A DNA stretch of 20,243 nt from Stenotrophomonas sp. UBA7346 (GTDB lineage Bacteria > Pseudomonadota > Gammaproteobacteria > Xanthomonadales > Xanthomonadaceae): contig DKPB01000064.1 of the NCBI GenBank assembly GCA_002471015.1, forward strand, positions 1 to 20,243. The letters are read 5' to 3'. Below, piece by piece: positions 15,462 to 20,243 of the stretch. The first letter of the stretch is position 1; the number at the start of each line of letters is the position of its first letter. Below the pieces are notes generated by a model. It was not told the DNA's origin, did not search any database, and saw only the letters and a list, made by a program, of their open reading frames with translations. A program made the position numbers and the translations under genes.

Positions 15462-16148
15462 ATGACCACCCCGGCTGTTTTCCGCGAACAAACCATCGAC
15501 CGCGAACGCATGCTGCAGATCATCGCCGCACACCCACGCGCAGCGACGTTCGAGGCCTGCACCCTGGATGGCGGCGACTTCTCGCGCCTTGACATGGATG
15601 GCTTCCACTTCAACCAGTGCAGCATGGCCGGTGCGCGCTGGCTCGCCGCATCACTGGAAGAAAGCCACTGGCAGAAATGCCGCGGTGGGCAATGCGATTT
15701 CAGTTCGGCGCAGCTCGGCGATTCGCGCTTTGCGCACTGCGATCTCAACAACAGTCATTGGCGGCGCGCCACGTTGTCCTCCGTGCAGTTCCAGGACTGC
15801 AAGCTCACCGGTGCGCAGTTGCAGGAAGTGACCGGCTGGGCGCTGGAATTCCGCGACTGCCTGCTGGTCAGCGCCGACCTGCGCGGCCTTTCATTCCGCA
15901 AAGGCAAGCTCGAAGGCCTGGATTTTTCCGATGCAGATCTTTCCGGCTGCGATTTCCGCGACGCGGTGTTCAGCGGCGGCAGCCTGCGCAATGCGCAGAC
16001 CCGCCTGACCCGCTTTGAAGGCGCCGACCTGCGCGACACCGACATCAGCGGGCTCAACGTGATGGATGCCAAGCACTTCAAGAAAGCGGTGATTTCGCAG
16101 CGGCAGGCGGCAGCGGCACTGGCTGCATTCGGGCTGATTGTTGCATAG
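15462..16148 (+). CDS. Pentapeptide-repeat protein (Qnr/McbG-like fold)
   Basis: The 228-residue protein is built of consecutive pentapeptide-like repeats, for example CTLDGGDFSRLDMDGFHF and LDFSDADLSGCDFRDAVF. Such repeats fold into a right-handed beta-helix. The C-terminal helix ISQRQAAAALAAFGLIVA resembles the dimerisation tail of Qnr-type proteins, some of which mimic DNA and shield gyrase or topoisomerase IV from quinolones. It does not look like the Smqnr sequence I remember, and function cannot be assigned. The frame is open from 15216, but ATG 15462 begins a protein-like N-terminus. No ribosome site precedes it; TGTACT (15450-15455) lies 6 nt upstream, so a leaderless mRNA is possible. 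It is divergent from the asnB leader. Confidence 0.75.
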   Translation: MTTPAVFREQTIDRERMLQIIAAHPRAATFEACTLDGGDFSRLDMDGFHFNQCSMAGARWLAASLEESHWQKCRGGQCDFSSAQLGDSRFAHCDLNNSHWRRATLSSVQFQDCKLTGAQLQEVTGWALEFRDCLLVSADLRGLSFRKGKLEGLDFSDADLSGCDFRDAVFSGGSLRNAQTRLTRFEGADLRDTDISGLNVMDAKHFKKAVISQRQAAAALAAFGLIVA

Positions 16149-16334
16149 CGACGTATCTTCCCTGATCAGGCCAGTGGCGTGAGCCCAACAGCGTCAAGGC
16201 AATATCAAAAAGCACCAGCTCACTGCCCCGCAAGCCGGGCGATCCTTTCCAAGCATGCAGCAACAAGCGGCAGCCTGGTCACTCGGATCAAGGCGCACAC
16301 CAACGCGGCACTGCGTTCTTTCAACAGGCCGTGA
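16149..16334. other. Convergent intergenic gap without recognisable features
   Basis: This 186-bp gap lies between the convergent pentapeptide-repeat and S41 peptidase genes. I see no credible ORF, no SMAG element and no hairpin with a T-tract. A short AACGC/GCGTT stem near 16300 is not convincing as a terminator. Confidence 0.5.
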
Positions 16335-17282
16335 TCAGCCTTTCCTGCACTGCGCAACGATCCACTGCGCCGCACTTTCCACAGCCTGCCCGCTCAATAC
16401 GTCTGGCTCGATATAGCTATCAAATTCGTGGCCGTTCCTGTCCAACGTAACTGCCGTGGTGATGGCGACGTAACCGCCGTTGGGCAGTGGGTACGTCGAG
16501 TTCGCCGTGGACTTCCCCGCCGTCCGCTGACCGAACAAGCGCACATTGTGCTGACCATGGAACATGATCGGAACGATTTCGCCTGAACTGGCGCTGCGCG
16601 GGCCCAGCACTATCGCAATGGAAGCCGCCGCATGCCTGGGCTGCAATGGTGTTGCGACATTGAGCATGTGGGTGGAGTCATTGCTGAAGATGACTCCTGC
16701 CTTCTTTTCGATGACATGGACGGCGCCGTTGACATCCTTGAAGCCACCCAGCCTTCCCTCCTCCAGCAGCGGACTCAGGCCCACCAGCATGGGCCACATG
16801 TTGCCGCCGGTATTGGCGGAAAAATCCAGAACAATGCCGCACCCCGCCACCGACAGCGCATTTGCCAGATCCGACCTCAAGGCGCCGGTTGCAGCCAGGG
16901 CTTCCTGCTGCGTACCCGACCAGCCATTGATCTGGATTACCGGTACGCCCTCAACCGCTTGCCGGGCTCGAGACAGGGCGCGCACCGACGGCTGCGCATC
17001 GGGCTGCTCACCTGTCCGGGCAGTCTTGGCCGGATTTTTCGGCGGCAGATAGAAAGAGTGGCGATCATCCAGAGACTTCAGCACGAAGCGAATAGCTGAC
17101 GCTTCGTCCTGCTCCGAGGCCAGCGACCGGGCATGCGATTCGACGGCCCGCCAGTCGACACGCGCTGCGTAGTAGGCATGTTCACGGGCACGTTTCACTG
17201 CCACGTCCAGGCTCGGCTGCTCCTGCGCAGCAGTGAGTGCAGGCAACAAAAGCAGAGCCAGGGTAAAAATTTCAGAGCGCAT
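16335..17282 (-). CDS. Exported S41 family peptidase (tail-specific protease-like)
   Basis: The 315-residue protein has signal peptide MRSEIFTLALLLLPALTAAQ. ATG 17282 is chosen because GGAGG lies 5 nt upstream; a longer reading from 17333 would bury the signal. S41 landmarks follow in order: LDDRHSFYLPP (71-81), GVPVIQINGWSG (112-123), GIVLDFSANTGGNMWPM (149-165, the LDLRGNGGG-like strand), RSASSGEIVP with likely nucleophile Ser232, and GQRTAGKS with likely general base Lys257. The 25-residue Ser-Lys spacing equals that of the plant D1 processing protease. No PDZ domain is obvious between the N-terminal part and the catalytic core. It is probably a periplasmic or secreted active peptidase; the substrate is unknown. 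Confidence 0.85.
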   Translation of the reverse strand: MRSEIFTLALLLLPALTAAQEQPSLDVAVKRAREHAYYAARVDWRAVESHARSLASEQDEASAIRFVLKSLDDRHSFYLPPKNPAKTARTGEQPDAQPSVRALSRARQAVEGVPVIQINGWSGTQQEALAATGALRSDLANALSVAGCGIVLDFSANTGGNMWPMLVGLSPLLEEGRLGGFKDVNGAVHVIEKKAGVIFSNDSTHMLNVATPLQPRHAAASIAIVLGPRSASSGEIVPIMFHGQHNVRLFGQRTAGKSTANSTYPLPNGGYVAITTAVTLDRNGHEFDSYIEPDVLSGQAVESAAQWIVAQCRKG

Positions 17283-17710
17283 CCATGCCTCCCTATGGCA
17301 GCCGAACCCTGCGTCACCCACACCGAGCGCCACGTTGCTTGAAAGGTAGTAGGGGTTTCAAGCCATGCCTTCGGCCAGAACGGAGTTGATCGTTGGTCAT
17401 ACGGCACCAACGCATCCAAGCTAACATCAAAAACATCGAAAGCGACCCCTCCGTGACCATGGCACCACGGAGGCCGCCAGAATTGTTCGGCTTTTAATTG
17501 GAACAGGCCGGCTGCCAGCGAAGCGTCAAGCGGCCACGATGGATACACCCAGCCCCGAGGAAGCACCCGATCGATCTACGTCAGGAATACTTCCCAAGGC
17601 TGCTCTACCGGCATTTCATGTGCCGGACCTTCGAACCCCGCGAGCTGTTCTTCCAATCCATCGAGCCAGGTGAACCATGCAACCGCAAGCGGTGCGGATG
17701 CGCACTGCAT
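17195..17710 (-). pseudogene. Possible decayed ORF interrupted by one amber codon
   Basis: The 463-bp gap 17283-17745 has no intact gene. One minus-strand frame is open from 17836 to 17195 except for a single TAG at 17576-17578. The part before it reads AWFTWLDGLEEQLAGFEGPA...WEVFLT. The part after it continues IDRVLPRGWVYPSWPLDASL and FDVFDVSLDALVPYDQRSTP. The residue mix looks protein-like, and an ATG at 17710 or GTG at 17728 could be the start, without a clear ribosome site. The right part overlaps the start of the S41 gene, so any real gene would end near 17290. Long open frames occur by chance at this GC content, so this is only a possible relic. Confidence 0.22.
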
Positions 17711-17745
17711 TGCTGGCAGCGCACTCACAAAGTCGCCAGGCTGCC

Positions 17746-18294
17746 TCAACAACCCGCCAGTACGCCATTGTGCGTGGTACGTTGCTCCAACGGCTCTGCC
17801 TTCAACAACACGGCACGTGCCCATGGGGCATCGCATTCGACCCCCACCGTGTAGTGCTCCATCAGGAAGCGCCCGGATACCGTGACATGATTCACCCTGC
17901 GCTGCAGGAGCCTGCGAACAGGCGCATCACCTGCAGCGATACGCAGTGCAGCAGGTCCGTTCATCAGCTCGACGTAGCGGACCTTATAGCGGTGGAAGTA
18001 CGGTGGTTGACGCAGCAGAAAGTAAGGCAGTTTCTCGACAGACTCAGGGTCTGGAACCAGAACAAACTCTGGATCCTTGTAGTGCCTGTTGGTTGCGCCG
18101 TCAAGCCAACGTCCAATCACCGTGCCGGACACCCACGTTTGCCCTGCAAACGTCGCATGAAGATCCCCGTCGCGCTCCAAAACGGTGAGCACCAGACCGG
18201 ATCCTTGCGGATGGATGAGATGCATGCCCCGCCCTTCCGCCGACGCCATCGAGGTGGCAAAAAGAATCAGCATGAGCAGTATGAAAGCTTTCAT
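17746..18294 (-). CDS. Exported protein of unknown function
   Basis: The 182-residue protein has a good signal peptide MKAFILLMLILFATSMASA with cleavage expected near residue 19-20. The start ATG 18294 follows a GGGGGA site about 4 nt upstream. The mature part is mixed alpha/beta in character, with short motifs such as HLIHPQGSGLVLTVLERDG, WVSGTVIGRWLDG and LPYFLLRQPPYFHRYKVRY, and a Cys at the extreme C-terminus (LAGC). I do not recognise the family. It is on the same strand as the S41 peptidase, but 463 bp separate them, so cotranscription is uncertain. It is the gene nearest dapE in what seems an accessory block. Confidence 0.7.
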   Translation of the reverse strand: MKAFILLMLILFATSMASAEGRGMHLIHPQGSGLVLTVLERDGDLHATFAGQTWVSGTVIGRWLDGATNRHYKDPEFVLVPDPESVEKLPYFLLRQPPYFHRYKVRYVELMNGPAALRIAAGDAPVRRLLQRRVNHVTVSGRFLMEHYTVGVECDAPWARAVLLKAEPLEQRTTHNGVLAGC

Positions 18295-18564
18295 ACGTCC
18301 CCCAAGAGCTGACCGGGGAGTCCGGTCAGGTGCCTATCCGCAACTCACCCAAGGCGGGCAGCCCGCTTGCACCAGGCCGATAGCGGGGCTGCCGGCTCAG
18401 CCCAGCTCGCCAATCTGCGATCAACCCAGGCTGTCAGCTCGGGACCCGCTTCGTCCCAGCCAAGCGAACATCCATTTCAGGTTTTCAGCAGAACACGGCT
18501 GGACCTTCTGGACAAGAGAGGATGGCCTTGCCTGGCAAGATCGCTTTGCCTGGCAAGCGACATC
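18295..18564. other. Intergenic gap with a hairpin and two tandem palindromes
   Basis: No gene is visible. CTGACCGG-GGAGT-CCGGTCAG (18309-18329) is a perfect 8-bp hairpin just upstream of the unknown exported gene. Near dapE, CTTGCC-T-GGCAAG (18527-18539) and a second copy within CGCTTTGCCTGGCAAGCG (18542-18559) are palindromes 18 bp apart centre to centre. No T-tract accompanies them, so a terminator function for dapE is uncertain. Confidence 0.5.
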
Positions 18565-19692
18565 TCAACCCAGCAGTCTTTCCACAAGCTGCCGGTAAAG
18601 CGCCGGCAGCGCCTCCAGATCGGCCACGCGCACGTTCTCATCGACCTGGTGGATGCTGGCATTCACCGGCCCGACTTCGATGCACTGCGCGCCCAGCGGG
18701 GCGATGAAGCGGGCGTCGGAGGTGCCGCCGCCTGTGCTTTCTTCCGGCGCCGCGCCGGCAAACCCGGCCAGCACCTCGCGCGCGACACTGCGCAGGCGGC
18801 CTTCCGGGGTATAGAACGGCTCACCGCTGCGGTGCCAGTGCAACGCATAGTCCAGGCCGTGGCGGTCGAACAATGCGGTGATCTCGGCTTCCAGCTTGTC
18901 CGCCGTCCAGTGCGGGTTGTAGCGCAGGTTGAACATCACCTGCAGCTCGCCGGGGATCACATTGTTGGCACCGGTGCCGGCGTTGATGTTGGAGATCTGC
19001 AGGCTGGTGGAGGGGAAACTTTCGTAGCCGTCATCCCAATGCCGGGCGGTGAGTTCGGCCAGCGCCGGGGCGGCCAGGTGGATGGGATTGCGCGCCTTGT
19101 CCGGGTAGGCCACATGCCCCTGCACGCCCTTGATGCACAGCTTGGCCGACAGGCTGCCGCGTCGCCCCACCCGCAGCAGGTCGCCGAGCCTGGCGGTCGA
19201 GGAAGGCTCGCCGGTAATGCACCAGTCGATGCCCTGCCCCCGCTCGACGAATAGTCTGGCGACGTGGCGCACGCCGTCGATGGCATCGCCTTCCTCATCG
19301 CTGGTCAGCAGCACCGCCAGCGTACCCGGGTGATCGGGGTGCGCTGCCACGAACTGCTCGGCTGCCACCACGAAGGCTGCAACGCTGCCCTTCATATCGG
19401 CGGCACCGCGGCCGTACAGCACGCCATCGCGCACCTCCGGCTTGAACGGATCGCTGCTCCAGGCCTCGACCGGACCAGTCGGCACCACGTCGGTATGGCC
19501 AAGCAGCACCAGCACCGGTGCGCCGCTGCCGTGGGTCGCCCAGAGGTTGTCGACTTCCCCCAGGCGCAAGTGTTCGCAGCTGAAGCCGGCCGCAGCAAGG
19601 CGCGCGCCGATCAGTTGCTGGCAACCGGCATCTTCCGGGGTTACCGAGGGGCGTGCGATCAGATCGCAGGTCAGGGCAAGTACGTCGTTCAT
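18565..19692 (-). CDS. dapE: Succinyl-diaminopimelate desuccinylase
   Basis: The 375-residue di-zinc M20-family hydrolase converts N-succinyl-LL-diaminopimelate to LL-diaminopimelate and succinate in the lysine/cell-wall pathway. Metal and catalytic residues match H. influenzae DapE: His66 and Asp68 in LLGHTDVVPTGP, Asp99 in GRGAADMKGS, Glu133-Glu134 in TSDEEGDA, Glu162 in GEPSS, and the His in NASIHQVDE. ESTGGGTSDARF is the family's C-terminal signature. Length fits the family (about 375). AGAAGG lies 6 nt before ATG 19692. It is 58 bp downstream of the ArsC-like gene on the same strand, so probably in one operon with it and perhaps with dapD beyond the window (inferred). Confidence 0.97.
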   Translation of the reverse strand: MNDVLALTCDLIARPSVTPEDAGCQQLIGARLAAAGFSCEHLRLGEVDNLWATHGSGAPVLVLLGHTDVVPTGPVEAWSSDPFKPEVRDGVLYGRGAADMKGSVAAFVVAAEQFVAAHPDHPGTLAVLLTSDEEGDAIDGVRHVARLFVERGQGIDWCITGEPSSTARLGDLLRVGRRGSLSAKLCIKGVQGHVAYPDKARNPIHLAAPALAELTARHWDDGYESFPSTSLQISNINAGTGANNVIPGELQVMFNLRYNPHWTADKLEAEITALFDRHGLDYALHWHRSGEPFYTPEGRLRSVAREVLAGFAGAAPEESTGGGTSDARFIAPLGAQCIEVGPVNASIHQVDENVRVADLEALPALYRQLVERLLG

Positions 19693-19750
19693 GGCGGCCT
19701 TCTGGATCGGTGGCTTGGCGGCGTGTGCCGCTCCTGCATGCGGTGGTGGA

Positions 19751-20107
19751 TCAGGCGATGTTGAAGCGCGCCTTGAAGCCGTTGTCGCTGAAACCCTGGC
19801 TCAGGGAGCCGTCATCGGTGATGACCAGCGGGCGTTTGATCAGCTGCGGGTACTCACGCAGCAGCAGCTTCCATTCGGCATCGGACTCGGGCGACTTGCG
19901 GTTGTCCGGCAGCTGCCGCCAGGTGGTGGAGGATTTGTTGATCATCGCCGCGAAGCCGCCGGCCTTGCCGGCCCATTCAAGCAGGGTTTCCGGGCTGGGC
20001 TTGTTGTCGCGGTAATCAACGAAGGTATAGGCGACGTTGAAGCGGTCCAGCCACTTGGTGGCTTTCTTGCAGGTATCGCAGTTTTTCAATCCGTAGATCG
20101 TGGTCAT
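19751..20107 (-). CDS. ArsC/Spx-family reductase (YffB-like)
   Basis: The 118-residue thioredoxin-fold protein is of the ArsC/YffB type. The N-terminus MTTIYGLKNCDTCKKATKWL has the Cys-X-X-Cys of YffB-like members. Further conserved parts are TTWRQLP (about 61-67), LIKRPLVITDDG and a GF..N end. YffB proteins look like arsenate reductases but have no proven arsenate role, so a thiol-reductase function is the safe statement. In Xanthomonadaceae the gene commonly sits beside dapE, which argues against a dedicated arsenic role. The ribosome site before ATG 20107 is weak (GAGCTTTG). Confidence 0.9.
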   Translation of the reverse strand: MTTIYGLKNCDTCKKATKWLDRFNVAYTFVDYRDNKPSPETLLEWAGKAGGFAAMINKSSTTWRQLPDNRKSPESDAEWKLLLREYPQLIKRPLVITDDGSLSQGFSDNGFKARFNIA

Positions 20108-20127
20108 GGTTCAAAGCTCGCGCTGAT

Positions 20128-20243
20128 GTAGCCCCTCTCCCTTTGGGGGAGGGGTTGGGGTGAGGGTAAGGGCGAAGCCTCTTGCGAATCACACCGCAGG
20201 CGACGGCCTTACCCTCTTCCGCCCCTTCGGGGCACCTTCCCCC
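20128..20243. repeat. GTAG-footed palindromic repeat, cut by the window end
   Basis: GTAG (20128-20131) starts a strong hairpin of CCCCTCTCCC and GGGGGAGGGG (20132-20154). GAGGGTAAGG (20163-20172) recurs inverted as CCTTACCCTC (20207-20216), and another CT-rich arm with GCCCCTTCGGGGC runs off the window. The nested palindromes and GTAG foot mark it as an intergenic repetitive element upstream of the ArsC-like gene. Its CT/GA stem resembles the hairpins at 13272-13296 and inside the acylase gene. Confidence 0.7.

Overview
The window looks like chromosomal DNA of a Stenotrophomonas species (Xanthomonadaceae). It is GC-rich, it carries GTAG-footed hairpin repeats of the S. maltophilia SMAG/REP type, it has an EmrR-EmrC-EmrA-EmrB drug-pump operon in the S. 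maltophilia arrangement, and it has the dapE / ArsC-like gene pair typical of the family. The species assignment is inferred from content; no rRNA or other marker is present.

Layout. 1-211: SMAG repeats and a hairpin terminator. 212-4911 (minus): a four-gene efflux operon in transcription order MarR repressor, outer-membrane lipoprotein, membrane-fusion protein, MFS pump, with very short or overlapping junctions. A perfect inverted repeat at 4936-4959 is the probable repressor site. 5056-5994 (plus): a divergent AraC-family regulator. 6058-8301 (plus): parC (topoisomerase IV subunit A), followed by a degenerate duplicate of its own 3' end and a strong terminator. 8516-9172 (plus): thiopurine S-methyltransferase, whose stop codon lies in a SMAG repeat. 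9346-9834 (minus): a bacterioferritin lacking the usual haem-ligand Met. 9986-12598 (plus): a penicillin-acylase-family Ntn-hydrolase with three in-frame copies of a 111-bp palindromic repeat just before its catalytic Ser. 12752-13177 (minus): an exported RidA-like protein. 13332-15017 (minus): asnB. 15462-16148 (plus): a pentapeptide-repeat protein. 16335-18294 (minus): an exported S41 peptidase and an unknown exported protein. 18565-20107 (minus): dapE and an ArsC/YffB-like reductase. The window ends inside another palindromic repeat.

The two most interesting structures are these. (1) Upstream of asnB is what looks like a complete ribosome-mediated transcription attenuator. A 32-residue leader peptide with eight Asn codons precedes an intrinsic terminator with a T7 tract. 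A 10-nt segment of the leader ORF is perfectly complementary to the terminator's 5' arm and could form an antiterminator. This would let Asn-tRNA charging control asparagine synthetase. (2) A multi-hairpin palindromic element has invaded the penicillin-acylase gene in frame and been triplicated. Its product lies in the segment that this enzyme family cuts at, and often excises, during self-maturation, which would explain why 106 extra residues are tolerated.

Most other genes are ordinary core or semi-core functions. The block 15462-18294 between asnB and dapE looks more accessory than its flanks.
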